NCBI GenBank assembly: GCA_017439235.1
Contig: JAFSJN010000017.1
Span: forward strand, 62,001 to 126,000
Source of the DNA: Paludibacteraceae bacterium
GTDB taxonomy: Bacteria > Bacteroidota > Bacteroidia > Bacteroidales > Paludibacteraceae
Direction: 5' to 3'
DNA: 64,000 bases
Part shown: positions 52,463 through 61,817 of the stretch, piece by piece
Layout: each line of letters starts with the position of its first letter
Position numbering within the stretch: the first letter of the stretch is position 1
Translations under genes and position numbers: made by a program
Notes under the pieces: generated by a model
Told to the model about the DNA's origin: nothing
What the model saw: the letters and a program-made list of their open reading frames with translations, nothing else
The model's database searches: none

Positions 52463-53680
52463 ATGAAGCGTGTCGTAATAACAGGATTAGGTATTTGGTC
52501 GTGTCTGGGGAAGACGCTGGACGAAGTGCGTGAATCGCTCTATACGGGGCGGTCGGGTATTGTCTTGGACCCTGTGCGTAAGCAGATGGGTTTTCGGTCG
52601 GCACTGACGGGCTATGTGGAAGTGCCCGAACTCAAGCAGGCACTATCTCGCGCACAGCGGACGTTTATGCCGGAGCAGGCTAAGTATGCCTACTGCGCTA
52701 CAGAGCAAGCCTTGCGTCAGGCCGGCATCGATGCCGATTGGCTCGATAAAAACGAAGTGGGACTGCTGTACGGTAATGACTCCAGTGCTGAACCTGTTGT
52801 ACGCAGTACGGACAAGATACGCGAGAAGGGCGATACTACCTTATGCGGTTCGGGAGCTATCTTCCAATCGATGAACTCTACGGTGACGATGAACTTGGGT
52901 ACTATCTTTCACCTGCGCGGTATCAACCTTACGGTCTCGGGCGCCTGTGCAAGTGGTGCACACGCTATCGGCTTGGGAGCCTTGCTGATACAGAACGGCT
53001 TGCAGGATACGGTTGTCTGTGGCGGAGCGCAAGAGGTCAATCCCTATGCGGTAGCTTCGTTTGACGGTATATCGGCCTTCTCGGTGCGCGAAGAGGCACC
53101 TGCAAAAGCCTCGCGTCCTTTTGATCGCGACAGGGACGGACTGGTGCCGTCGGGGGGAGCCGCTACCGTGATACTGGAAGAATACAAACACGCCGTACGC
53201 CGCGGAGCGCCTATCTTAGCCGAAGTGCTGGGCTACGGTTTCTCGGCCAACGGTGACCATATGTCTTCGCCCAATATCGATGGACCCGCACGTTCGTTGC
53301 GGATGGCTATCGAACGGGCAGGTATCGACCGCCGTGAGATAGGGTATCTCAACGCACACGCTACGTCTACCCGAGTGGGCGATAGCCGCGAGGCCCAAGC
53401 TATCTATGAGGTATTCGGTGATCAGCCTACCGAGGTGACAAGCACCAAAGGACAGACTGGTCACGAGATGTGGATGGCGGGAGCCAGTGAGGTCATCTAT
53501 TCGCTACTGATGATGAAAAACGACTTTATCGCCCCTAACCTCAACTTCGAGAATCCCGATGAGGACAGTGCTCGACTGCTGATTCCTGCTCAGCGCGTAG
53601 CGAAACATTTTGACACCTTCCTGAGTAACTCGTTCGGGTTTGGCGGCACCAATGCCTCGCTGATTATCCGTAACCTATAA
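52463..53680 (+). CDS. beta-ketoacyl-ACP synthase (FabF-like, specialised cluster)
   Basis: 405-residue condensing enzyme. The active-site Cys is C162 in SGACASGAHAIG, with His H299 (NAHATSTRVGD), Lys K329 and His H334 (KGQTGHEMWMAG), so the Cys-His-His triad is complete. It starts at ATG 52463, since upstream codons run through the promoter. It precedes an ACP, an FAD oxidoreductase and a FabG gene; the housekeeping fabF-acpP pair normally has different neighbours. It is probably a specialised elongation enzyme. Confidence 0.88.
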   Translation: MKRVVITGLGIWSCLGKTLDEVRESLYTGRSGIVLDPVRKQMGFRSALTGYVEVPELKQALSRAQRTFMPEQAKYAYCATEQALRQAGIDADWLDKNEVGLLYGNDSSAEPVVRSTDKIREKGDTTLCGSGAIFQSMNSTVTMNLGTIFHLRGINLTVSGACASGAHAIGLGALLIQNGLQDTVVCGGAQEVNPYAVASFDGISAFSVREEAPAKASRPFDRDRDGLVPSGGAATVILEEYKHAVRRGAPILAEVLGYGFSANGDHMSSPNIDGPARSLRMAIERAGIDRREIGYLNAHATSTRVGDSREAQAIYEVFGDQPTEVTSTKGQTGHEMWMAGASEVIYSLLMMKNDFIAPNLNFENPDEDSARLLIPAQRVAKHFDTFLSNSFGFGGTNASLIIRNL

Positions 53681-53702
53681 TTAGCTTATAAACATACAAT
53701 AT

Positions 53703-53945
53703 ATGACTCAACAAGAACTGATAACTAAGATTAATACCGTACTGGCTGAAGAATTTGAGGTCGATGCCGCTGTGATGACGCCTGAGGCGAATATCAAGCA
53801 AACGCTCGCCTTGGACAGTCTGAGTCTCGTCGACCTGGTAGCCTTGATTGACGGCGAGTTTGGTGTCAAGATACCTACCGCCGATTTGCCCCAACTGACT
53901 ACCTTCCAACGCCTGTACGACTATTTAGGAGAGCGTGCCCTGTAA
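53703..53945 (+). CDS. acyl carrier protein
   Basis: 80-residue acidic ACP. Phosphopantetheine attachment is S39 in ALDSLSLVDL (D38-S39-L40). Residues 5-20 form the first helix; the hydrophobic core is as in the family. It lies 22 bp after the ketosynthase and its end overlaps the FAD oxidoreductase start (GTG) by 11 bp. Probably dedicated to this cluster and not the housekeeping ACP (context inference). Confidence 0.92.
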   Translation: MTQQELITKINTVLAEEFEVDAAVMTPEANIKQTLALDSLSLVDLVALIDGEFGVKIPTADLPQLTTFQRLYDYLGERAL

Positions 53946-55347
53946 ACTGGTCATCATAGGTGCCGGATTGGGAGGTCTGGAGTGTGGTTATCTGTTGGCT
54001 CGACGCGGGTGGCAGGTGACCGTCTTGGAGCGCCACGCAGTGGCAGGAGGATGTCTGCAGACTTTTCGACGGAGCAACACGACTTTTGATACCGGTTTGC
54101 ACTATGTGGGCGGACTGGGTGAAGGCGAGTCGCTTCATGCGCTCTTCGACTATTTCCAACTCTTAGACTTACCTTGGCGCCCTTTGGACCGCACAGGTTA
54201 TGATGAGATAGTGACCGACGGTCGCTCTTTTTTATTACCCAATGGCTATGATGCCTGGTGTGAGCACTTGACGTCTTCTTTCCCGCATGAGCAACAGGGC
54301 ATCAACACCTTGATGAACCTCTTTCGCCAAACAGAACAATACCTCTTCTCCTTCCTGCATCCCGATTCGACAGAGCATCAGCAGACGATGCAGCTGTTCG
54401 GTATCTCAGCCTCTGAATGGCTGGAACAGACGATACACGATCCGCTCTTGCGGAGCGTGTTGTCGGGTAACGGACTCAGGATAGGTCTGACAGATTCAAC
54501 ACCTCTTTACGCGTACGCGCAGATACAAGGTTCGTACGTGCGCAGCGCATGGCGCTTAGGCGGAGGAGGACAGCAGATAGCCGACCGCTTAGTGGCCGGC
54601 ATACGTCAGCAGGGCGGACAGGTGCTGACCGACGTGGAGGTCACCGGATTGGAGGAAACGAACGGACGTATAACGGCCGTTAAGACCGCACAGAGAGAAC
54701 GCTACGAAGCCGATGCCGTCATAGCTGCCCTGCATCCTCAACGGCTGATGCCTATGCTCCACGACTGCCCGTCGGTACGCAAGGTCTATCGTCATCGTGT
54801 GATGCAGATGAAGAACACAACGGGTATGTTTTCCCTGCACATTGCTCTCCGTCCCGGCAGTCTGCCTTACCTCAATCGTACCGTCTATATAACAGGTGCA
54901 CAGCCTTTGATGATACATTCCTATCCCGACCGGCCGGCCTTGGATATCCTGACGCCGAGTGCCTGGAGCGAATGGGAACAGTGGGCTGACCAACGTGATG
55001 AGGCTTACGAAGCCTATAAGCAGCGCAAGGCGGAAGAGTGTATTCGTATCGCCGCGCAGCGCCTGCCGGACTTGCCCGCTGCTATAGAACAGGTCTACAC
55101 CTCTACACCGCTTACCTATGCCCGTTATACAGGTACCGTACAGGGCTCGGCATATGGATTGCAGAAAGACTGGCATTCGCCGATGACGACCTTATTGGCC
55201 ACCCGAACGCCCTTACCTAACCTGTGGCTGACGGGGCAAAACAATAACTTACACGGCGTGCTCGGCGTGACAATGACGGCGCTGCAGACTTGCAATGAAC
55301 TGACGGGCGAGAGCGGGTGGATAGAACAGATAATACAACAACAATGA
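53935..55347 (+). CDS. FAD-dependent oxidoreductase, phytoene-desaturase/retinol-saturase type
   Basis: 470 residues. GAGLGGLECGYLLARRGW near 9-26 is the FAD Rossmann motif, followed by VLERHAVAGGC near 30-40. A C-terminal TGQNNNLHGVLG near 430 is the second FAD region (GxxxxGV). The family (CrtI-related) removes or adds hydrogens on long-chain or polyene substrates. GTG start at 53935 overlaps the ACP end by 11 bp; no ATG fits the N-terminal motif. Substrate unknown; likely an acyl-ACP or lipid given its neighbours. Confidence 0.85.
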   Translation: MPCKLVIIGAGLGGLECGYLLARRGWQVTVLERHAVAGGCLQTFRRSNTTFDTGLHYVGGLGEGESLHALFDYFQLLDLPWRPLDRTGYDEIVTDGRSFLLPNGYDAWCEHLTSSFPHEQQGINTLMNLFRQTEQYLFSFLHPDSTEHQQTMQLFGISASEWLEQTIHDPLLRSVLSGNGLRIGLTDSTPLYAYAQIQGSYVRSAWRLGGGGQQIADRLVAGIRQQGGQVLTDVEVTGLEETNGRITAVKTAQRERYEADAVIAALHPQRLMPMLHDCPSVRKVYRHRVMQMKNTTGMFSLHIALRPGSLPYLNRTVYITGAQPLMIHSYPDRPALDILTPSAWSEWEQWADQRDEAYEAYKQRKAEECIRIAAQRLPDLPAAIEQVYTSTPLTYARYTGTVQGSAYGLQKDWHSPMTTLLATRTPLPNLWLTGQNNNLHGVLGVTMTALQTCNELTGESGWIEQIIQQQ

Positions 55348-56075
55348 AGAAATATGCATTAGTTACTGGCGGCAGTCGCGGTATAGGACGCGCTATCGCT
55401 ATTCGTTTAGCCACACAGGGCTATTATGTTATCGTCAATTACCAATCGAATGACGCTGCGGCACAACAGACGCTGGACTTGATTCGTCAAGCCGGCTCTG
55501 ACGGCGAGTTGATGAAGGTCGACGTGAGCAATCGCCTGGCGTTCGAACAAGCCTTGTCACAATGGCAACAGTCGCATGAAGACGAATATATCGAAGTGCT
55601 GGTCAACAATGCCGGCATACGGCGCGACAACCTGTTGGTATGGATGGAACCGGACGAGTTCGAACAGGTGCTCGCTACCAACCTCGGCTCGTTCTACAAT
55701 GTGACGCGTCCGCTGCTGACACCTATGATACGCCATAAATACGGTCGCATCATCAACGTGGCCTCCTTGTCTGGTATCATAGGACTGCCCGGTCAGTGCA
55801 ACTATGCTGCGGCTAAAGGGGGCCTGATAGCCGCTACTAAGGCTTTAGCCCAAGAGGTGGGACGCAAGAATATCACCGTCAATGCTGTTGCACCCGGATT
55901 TGTCAAGACGGAAATGGTGGAGGGACTGGATGAGTCGGAACTGAAGAAAAATATCCCGCTTAACCGCTTTGCCGAAGCCGACGAAGTAGCCGCCTTAGTG
56001 GCGTTCTTGGCATCCAAAGACGCCGGCTATATAACCGGCGAATGTATCTCTATTAACGGGGGATTATATACCTGA
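55344..56075 (+). CDS. 3-oxoacyl-ACP reductase (FabG-type SDR)
   Basis: 243-residue SDR. TGGSRGIG at 8-15, NNAGIRRDNLLVWM near 88, YAAAKGGLIAATKAL near 152 (Tyr, Lys) and VNAVAPGFVKTEM near 180 match FabG closely; the end ITGECISINGG is standard. It starts at ATG 55344, overlapping the oxidoreductase stop by 4 bp. Fourth gene of the ketosynthase cluster. Its stop abuts that of the convergent gene with no spacer. Confidence 0.9.
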   Translation: MKKYALVTGGSRGIGRAIAIRLATQGYYVIVNYQSNDAAAQQTLDLIRQAGSDGELMKVDVSNRLAFEQALSQWQQSHEDEYIEVLVNNAGIRRDNLLVWMEPDEFEQVLATNLGSFYNVTRPLLTPMIRHKYGRIINVASLSGIIGLPGQCNYAAAKGGLIAATKALAQEVGRKNITVNAVAPGFVKTEMVEGLDESELKKNIPLNRFAEADEVAALVAFLASKDAGYITGECISINGGLYT

Positions 56076-57338
56076 TTACAGCACGCTGAGCAACCACGCT
56101 ACGCCTATTCCCAAGAATATACCTATTACTCCGCCCATCATACTGATGACGCGGCCGGAGAGCAGTACTTTCTTGTTACCCATAGCAGCCACCACGGGCG
56201 GAACAAAGGTCGGCGAACTGAGCAGCGAGATCTGCGATACCACGTACAGGTCACCGCTCACACGCAACAGACGGCAGAAGAGCAGGTGCAGCAAACCGCC
56301 GCAACACAGTGTCCAGAAGATAAACATACCGATGCCCCGGAAGTTGTCCACCATCGCATGCCAGCGGAAGGATGAGGAGACAACAATCAGGAAGATAAGC
56401 AGGAACAGCATGCCCGACTCGAAGGTCTTGGGCAACGAACGCACAAAACGCGAGAAGGACGCTGCTACCGACAGGATAGTGACCGTCAAGATGATGACCA
56501 TCTCGTTCATCACCGGAATCTCAGGATTATCGGCATTGGGGGCCACAAAACCCAACTTCCAATACAGTATACTTACGCCTATACCGATACCTAAGATCAG
56601 TAGTGCCAAGCCCCAGCCGGCTAAAGTCAGGAACCAGTTGTCGCGGGTGAGCAGGCCGCTGTAGTCTTCTACCTCATTCGTCGGCACCGGTATACGGCGG
56701 GGTTTCTTGCGCAACTCATTGGTTGTCTCGTCGCGATAGGGCAGCATACGACGGAAAGTCTGGAAGCCGCCGCTCAGCAGGAACAGCAAGAAGGGAATAG
56801 TCAGCATCAGCTGGAAACCTAATACTACCGACATCAGCGATGCATCGATACCTAAGGACAGACCTACGCCGCCTAAGTTGATTGTGCCGCCGGTGTATAG
56901 ACCGCTCATCATCGCGGCTACCTGATCCAGGTGCTCGATATTCTTATTGCGGAACAAGAACCATCCGGAACCTACCGCTAACAATACCGCTACGACGCCT
57001 CCTACTAACGCCCACATCGTCTTGGGCAGCGCCTTGACCCATAACTTAAGGTCACAACTGAAGAGCAGTAAGGGTATCGCCATCGGGATAGCCATATTCA
57101 TAATCAGCGTCTGCCATTGGACGAACGCTACCTCTTCCATACTGTCAGCAGGGAACTTAACGATACCTGTGGCCGCCATGATCAAACCGGCTATGTAGAC
57201 CATCATAATCGAGCTCAGCGACTGAACCCACTTATGACGGTTGAAGATGTATAGTATCAATAGCGGAAGCAAACCATATAGCACGAGCGTAATGACCACT
57301 CGAACCATGATAGGATTGCTTATTATTTGTTCGGACAT
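56076..57338 (-). CDS. DUF819 family membrane protein
   Basis: 420-residue polytopic inner-membrane protein with ten or more hydrophobic segments and GLYTGGTINLGGVGLSLG near 145-162 (glycine-rich loop), plus a hydrophilic loop near 205-225. DUF819 proteins are unstudied permease-like carriers. It has its own promoter (57364-57395). The two convergent stops with fabG touch directly. Substrate unknown. Confidence 0.85.
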   Translation of the reverse strand: MSEQIISNPIMVRVVITLVLYGLLPLLILYIFNRHKWVQSLSSIMMVYIAGLIMAATGIVKFPADSMEEVAFVQWQTLIMNMAIPMAIPLLLFSCDLKLWVKALPKTMWALVGGVVAVLLAVGSGWFLFRNKNIEHLDQVAAMMSGLYTGGTINLGGVGLSLGIDASLMSVVLGFQLMLTIPFLLFLLSGGFQTFRRMLPYRDETTNELRKKPRRIPVPTNEVEDYSGLLTRDNWFLTLAGWGLALLILGIGIGVSILYWKLGFVAPNADNPEIPVMNEMVIILTVTILSVAASFSRFVRSLPKTFESGMLFLLIFLIVVSSSFRWHAMVDNFRGIGMFIFWTLCCGGLLHLLFCRLLRVSGDLYVVSQISLLSSPTFVPPVVAAMGNKKVLLSGRVISMMGGVIGIFLGIGVAWLLSVL

Positions 57339-57363
57339 AGTTACCGTAAGTTAAAATCGGCTG

Positions 57364-57395
57364 CAAAGGTACTGCTTTTTTTTGATATGTGCAAA
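57364..57395 (-). promoter_or_regulatory. promoter of the DUF819 gene
   Basis: Minus-strand TTTG (57395-57392) and TACCTTTG (57371-57364), offset 24 nt. Confidence 0.75.
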
Positions 57396-57442
57396 TAAAT
57401 TTACTAAATTTCGATTTTCGATGAGCATTAAGGAAGATAATA

Positions 57443-57474
57443 TTTGCGTATGTGCAATTTTTGTTGTACCTTTG
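57443..57474 (+). promoter_or_regulatory. promoter of the alkaline phosphatase gene
   Basis: TTTG (57443-57446) and TACCTTTG (57467-57474), offset 24 nt, ~20-nt leader to ATG 57500. No pho-box-like repeat noticed. Confidence 0.75.
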
Positions 57475-57499
57475 CACCGTCAATAATGATTTTTTGCGT

Positions 57500-58888
57500 A
57501 TGAAACGTCTTTGTATGCTTCTTGTGGCTGTTATGTGCCTGGGTATAGCGGGTGTATCGTCCGTCGTGGCCGCCCCTAAGTATGTTATCTATGTCATCGG
57601 TGACGGTATGAGTCCTAACCACGTGATGGGGGCCGAGATGTACCTGGCGGAACTGGAAGGACGTATCGGTCGTGTGCCTTTGCGTATGACGCAGTTCCCC
57701 TATACCGGCTTTCTGACTACCTATTCGGTCTCCAATGCTATCACCTGCTCTTCGGCAGCCGGCACCGCCTTGGCTACCGGTGTCAAGACGCGCAACGGAT
57801 ACGAAGGCGTCGATACCCTTAAGCAGCCGCTTACCAGTATCGCTACTTTGCTTCATAACCAAGACTGGGCAGTAGGTATCCTCACCTCCGCCAGTATCGA
57901 CCACGCTACGCCGGCATCGTTCTATACGCATACTACCGATCGTAACGACTACTACCATATAGGACAAGACCTCGTTCGCTCCGATTTCGATTTCTTCGGC
58001 GGAGCCGCTTTTCAGCATCCCGGCGTACCCGAGAACGAACCGAATGGTATCGACCTCTACGCCATGACTGAACGGGCCGGATACGTAGTCGCGCGAACCT
58101 ACGAAGAGGGCGAAGCTGCTCTCGAGGCCGACAAACTGATGGTCGTGCAGGACGGAGTGAGCCTGCCCTACGAGATAAATACATCTAAGGAAGACCTCCA
58201 CCTGCCCGAGTTGACCTCTTTGGCGTTGCGCTTCTTGGAGAGCAAGGACCGTCCTTTCTTTCTGATGGTCGAAGGAGGCTTGATTGACTGGGCTAACCAT
58301 GGTAATGACGGCGCTACTTCTCTTCGTGAGACCGTCGATATGGACCGCGCCGTCGAGGTTATCTATCAGTTCTATCTCCAGCATGCAGATGAGACCCTCG
58401 TCGTTATTACTGCCGACCACGACTGCGGAGGCTTTGCCTTAGCCAATGGTGGCTATAAACTCAACCTGCAGGCCTTGCAGTACCAGACGATGTCCTCCGA
58501 CTACCTGACCGACTCTATCCGTGCGCTGCACACCCAACGTGGTGAGGATTTGACTTGGGAAGAGGTACGCGACCTTATCGCACGTGCTACGGGATTATAT
58601 ACCCACACCAATGTGAGTGACGACGAGGATAAGGACCTGCATAAGAGTTTCGACCGTATGATGCGCCGCGAGGATTCGGATGTTAAGACCATGTATAAGT
58701 CCTACAACCGTCTGGGTAGTGCGGCTATCGCCTTACTCAACGCTAAGGCACATCTGGGATGGACCTCCCATTCACATTCTGCCGCCCCAGTACCGGTTTT
58801 TGCTATCGGCGTAGGGGCGGAAGACTTTGTCGGCTGGTACGACAATACGGAGATCGTACCGCGGATGATGAAGATTATTAACGAATAA
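57500..58888 (+). CDS. alkaline phosphatase
   Basis: 462-residue secreted phosphomonoesterase. A signal peptide ends near VVAAP; GDGMSPNHVMGAE near 34 has the first metal Asp, TCSSAAGTALATG near 79 the nucleophile Ser region, MVEGGLIDWANHGND near 255 the Glu/Asp/His site, ADHDCGGFAL near 306 (Asp, His) and WTSHSHSAAPVPV near 420 the last zinc His. Length fits. ATG 57500 is the start because the signal peptide begins there. It converges with PreA, the stops 2 bp apart. Confidence 0.93.
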   Translation: MKRLCMLLVAVMCLGIAGVSSVVAAPKYVIYVIGDGMSPNHVMGAEMYLAELEGRIGRVPLRMTQFPYTGFLTTYSVSNAITCSSAAGTALATGVKTRNGYEGVDTLKQPLTSIATLLHNQDWAVGILTSASIDHATPASFYTHTTDRNDYYHIGQDLVRSDFDFFGGAAFQHPGVPENEPNGIDLYAMTERAGYVVARTYEEGEAALEADKLMVVQDGVSLPYEINTSKEDLHLPELTSLALRFLESKDRPFFLMVEGGLIDWANHGNDGATSLRETVDMDRAVEVIYQFYLQHADETLVVITADHDCGGFALANGGYKLNLQALQYQTMSSDYLTDSIRALHTQRGEDLTWEEVRDLIARATGLYTHTNVSDDEDKDLHKSFDRMMRREDSDVKTMYKSYNRLGSAAIALLNAKAHLGWTSHSHSAAPVPVFAIGVGAEDFVGWYDNTEIVPRMMKIINE

Positions 58889-58890
58889 TT

Positions 58891-60357
58891 TTATCGCTGC
58901 GGCTTAGGCATACGTTTGGCCTGGCCCATGGCTCCTGTAGGACATACCAATCGGCATAGGTGACAACCTACACATTTCTGTCCTACGATACGCGGCTGAC
59001 GGTCCTCACCAAAGGTGATGGCCTGATGACCGCCGTCCATACACGAGATATAACAACGGCCGCAACCGATACATTTCTCGCGGTCTATCTTGGGGAAGAT
59101 CATCGTCTCGCGATCCAGGGCGGACGGCAACACGATATTCTTCAACTCTTCACCCACCAGTTTTTTCAGTTCAACAATGCCGCGATCCTGCATATAATGT
59201 TGCAGACCTAAGCATAGGTCATCGATGATGCGGTAGCCGTACTGCATGACAGCGGTGCATACCTGTACGTTGCGGCAGCCGAGTTGGATAAACTCCAGCG
59301 CGTCGCGCCAGGTCTCTATACCGCCTATACCGCTCACGTCTACGTGTTTCTCAATGCCGGCTTTGCGGATGACGGGGTGACCGGTCATCTCGTATACCAT
59401 ACGCAGGGCAATAGGTTTGACGGCCTTGCCCGAATAGCCGCTGATAGTCTTTTTCTCGCTCACCTCGGCATCGTGGCTCATGGTGATGGACTTGATGGTG
59501 TTGATGGCGCTGATACCTTTCGCTCCGCCGTAATACGATGCTAAGGCGGGACGCTCCATCGACTGTACATTGGGCGTCATCTTAGGGATAACTGGTATCG
59601 AAACAGCATCCTTGATGCAAGATGTATAAGCCAGTATCAGTTCGTTATTCTGACCGATATCGCTGCCCAGACCGCTCAGACGCATCTGCGGGCACGAGAA
59701 GTTCAACTCTATGGCATCGCAACCGGCCTCTTCGGCCATCTTAGCCAACTCTATCCATTCTTCTTCGCTCTGTCCCATGATAGAGGCGATAATGCGTTTG
59801 GTGGGGTAATTGAGTTTGAGGCGGTGCAGGATGTCGAAGTCTACCTCATAGGGGTTCTCACTCAACTGCTCCATATTTCTGAAGCCGATAAACGGTGTGC
59901 CCTCTTTGCGTACAGCATCGAAACGCGGACTCACCTCGCGGATGTCTTGCTTGCAAATCGTCTTGTAGAACACGCCGGCCCAACCGGCCTCTAAGGCGCG
60001 GGCTACCATCTCGTAGTTGGTGCAGATAGCCGATGAGGCTAAGAAGAACGGATTCTCGCACACCAGATCGCAGAAGTTAATCTCCAGCGACGGCAACTCA
60101 CTTGCTTTTTTCGACTCTTCGACTTCTCTCAACTTTAAACTCTCAACCTTCAACTCTTTTATCCTTATCGGCTTATCATAATGTATACACGCCTTCTCGG
60201 CGGCGGCTATCTCCTCGTCGTTGAGTTGACCGAGCAACTCGCCGGCTGTCCATAGGTTGTCAAAACGCATGGCGCGCAGGGCACGGGCGACCTTGGCGCC
60301 GCAGGGGGCATCAGCACATAGTAAACAGCGTGCTATTTCTTCTTGGATGTGTATCAT
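58891..60357 (-). CDS. preA: dihydropyrimidine/dihydroorotate-dehydrogenase-like flavoprotein (PreA type) with 2x[4Fe-4S]
   Basis: 488 residues. Residues 1-60 carry a CLLCADAPCG Cys cluster (11-20). The FMN barrel (95-400) includes FLASSAICTNYEMV and NFSCPQM (active-site Cys near 222). The end (429-480) is a ferredoxin with CIGCGRCYISC and CVGCHLCRLVC. It resembles PreA, the catalytic part of NAD-dependent dihydropyrimidine dehydrogenase, which needs PreT; no separate preT is present in the window. A 7-bp-repeat stretch at 60112-60157 encodes the Lys/Glu-rich linker at 66-85. Third gene of the C69-PepD-PreA operon. Confidence 0.85.
   Translation of the reverse strand: MIHIQEEIARCLLCADAPCGAKVARALRAMRFDNLWTAGELLGQLNDEEIAAAEKACIHYDKPIRIKELKVESLKLREVEESKKASELPSLEINFCDLVCENPFFLASSAICTNYEMVARALEAGWAGVFYKTICKQDIREVSPRFDAVRKEGTPFIGFRNMEQLSENPYEVDFDILHRLKLNYPTKRIIASIMGQSEEEWIELAKMAEEAGCDAIELNFSCPQMRLSGLGSDIGQNNELILAYTSCIKDAVSIPVIPKMTPNVQSMERPALASYYGGAKGISAINTIKSITMSHDAEVSEKKTISGYSGKAVKPIALRMVYEMTGHPVIRKAGIEKHVDVSGIGGIETWRDALEFIQLGCRNVQVCTAVMQYGYRIIDDLCLGLQHYMQDRGIVELKKLVGEELKNIVLPSALDRETMIFPKIDREKCIGCGRCYISCMDGGHQAITFGEDRQPRIVGQKCVGCHLCRLVCPTGAMGQAKRMPKPQR
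60130..60157. repeat. in-frame heptamer repeats inside preA
   Basis: Four 7-bp units CAACTTT, AAACTCT, CAACCTT, CAACTCT (plus-strand reading) in an otherwise repeat-free gene; looser copies extend to ~60112. Encodes the helical linker near residues 66-85. Confidence 0.7.
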
Positions 60358-60368
60358 AGTCGAGTTGA

Positions 60369-61817
60369 TTAGGCGTTAGCTAATATACGTTGGAGCCATT
60401 CGTAAGTCCTATCGGTCGAGGGTATCGACAATCGCTCTTGCGGCGAGTGTACGCCGTACATCTGCGGACCTATACTGATCATGTCTAAGTACGGATATTT
60501 CTCTAAGAACAGTCCGCACTCCAGTCCGGCGTGGATGGCCAATACCTTAGGCTCCTCGCCAAACAGGTCTTCGTAGGCCTTGCGGGCAACTTCTAATATC
60601 GGTGAGTGCACATTGGGTGCCCAGCCGGGATAACCGTCGCCGTGGGTCACCCGGTCGCAGGCGGTCGCCAATACTTGCTCCACGCGGTCTTTGATTGCGT
60701 GTTTCTCGGCCTCTACGCTCGAGCGTTGACTGGTGTTCACTTCGATATACAATCCCTCCTCATCGCTGCGCATCTTGACGGAGGCGAGGTTGGTGGAGGT
60801 CTGTACCAATCCCGGCATATCCTCACTCATCGCTATCACGCCGTGCGGACACTCGCATAGGGCGTCTATCAGTCGGTACGCCTGCTCATGCGGGAGGATG
60901 GTTGCAGGCAGGTTGGCCGACTCGATAGTCAACTGCATCGTCGGCTCGGTAGCCTTAAAGGCTTCTTCTACTTCGGCTTTGTAGGTGTTGAAGCGCACGA
61001 TAGCCTCATGTTTCGCCTCGTTGGGCACTACGATGACGGCTTCCGCCTCGCGGGCGATAGCGTTGCGTAGATTGCCACCGTTGATGGTGCTTAATTCGTA
61101 TCCTAAGTCCTGCAACCGCTGCAGGTAGTTGACGATGACTTTGTTGGCATTGGCGCGCCCTTTGTTGATATCGTCACCCGAGTGACCACCCGTCAACCCG
61201 CTCACCGCTACCCGCATAGCAAATAAATTCTGCAATCTTAAATCTTCAATCTTCAATGGCTCGTACCCCATACAAGCCAACGTGTCTATTCCTCCTGCGC
61301 AGCCGATAAATATCTGTCCGTCATCTTCGCTGTCCAGATTGATGAGTCGTTGTCCGTTTAGCAGGCCGTCTTTAAGGCGGAAAGCACCGGTCAGTCCGGT
61401 CTCTTCGTCTACGGTGAACAGGGCTTCCAATGCCGGGTGGGGCAGACTCTTGTCCGTCAGTACGGCTAAGGCCATGGCTACGCCTATGCCGTCATCACCG
61501 CCTAAGGTGGTACCTTTAGCGCGTAACCATTCGCCGTCGATATAGGTCTCTATCGGGTCGGTCATGAAGTCGTGTTGTACATGGCCGTCTTTCTCGCATA
61601 CCATATCCATGTGGGCTTGCAGGATGATACCCGGCTTATCTTCGTATCCTGCACTGGCAGGCACACGCATGATGACGTTCATAACCTCATCGCGCACACA
61701 CTCTATGCCGTGGGCGGAGGCAAAGTCGACGAGCCATTGGCTGATGCGTTCCTCGTGTTTACTGGGACGCGGTATCTGACGGATAGCGTCAAATAAATCA
61801 AATACTTGCTTATTCAT
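60369..61817 (-). CDS. pepD: beta-Ala-Xaa/aminoacyl-histidine dipeptidase (M20, PepD)
   Basis: 482-residue zinc dipeptidase. ILQAHMDMV near 65 has the first metal His and catalytic Asp, GTTLGGDDGIG near 98 the bridging Asp, DEETGLTGAF near 132 the general-base Glu, GLTGGHSGDDINKG near 204 the dimer-domain His, and HAGLECGL near 430 the last zinc His. Usual length. A 7-bp repeat stretch (61234-61254) encodes LKIEDLRLQ near residues 186-195, within a loop before the lid domain. Overlaps C69 by 8 bp. Confidence 0.93.
   Translation of the reverse strand: MNKQVFDLFDAIRQIPRPSKHEERISQWLVDFASAHGIECVRDEVMNVIMRVPASAGYEDKPGIILQAHMDMVCEKDGHVQHDFMTDPIETYIDGEWLRAKGTTLGGDDGIGVAMALAVLTDKSLPHPALEALFTVDEETGLTGAFRLKDGLLNGQRLINLDSEDDGQIFIGCAGGIDTLACMGYEPLKIEDLRLQNLFAMRVAVSGLTGGHSGDDINKGRANANKVIVNYLQRLQDLGYELSTINGGNLRNAIAREAEAVIVVPNEAKHEAIVRFNTYKAEVEEAFKATEPTMQLTIESANLPATILPHEQAYRLIDALCECPHGVIAMSEDMPGLVQTSTNLASVKMRSDEEGLYIEVNTSQRSSVEAEKHAIKDRVEQVLATACDRVTHGDGYPGWAPNVHSPILEVARKAYEDLFGEEPKVLAIHAGLECGLFLEKYPYLDMISIGPQMYGVHSPQERLSIPSTDRTYEWLQRILANA
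61234..61254. repeat. in-frame heptamer repeats inside pepD
   Basis: Three 7-bp units AATCTTA, AATCTTC, AATCTTC followed by AAT (plus-strand reading), in the pepD loop around residue 190. Confidence 0.7.
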
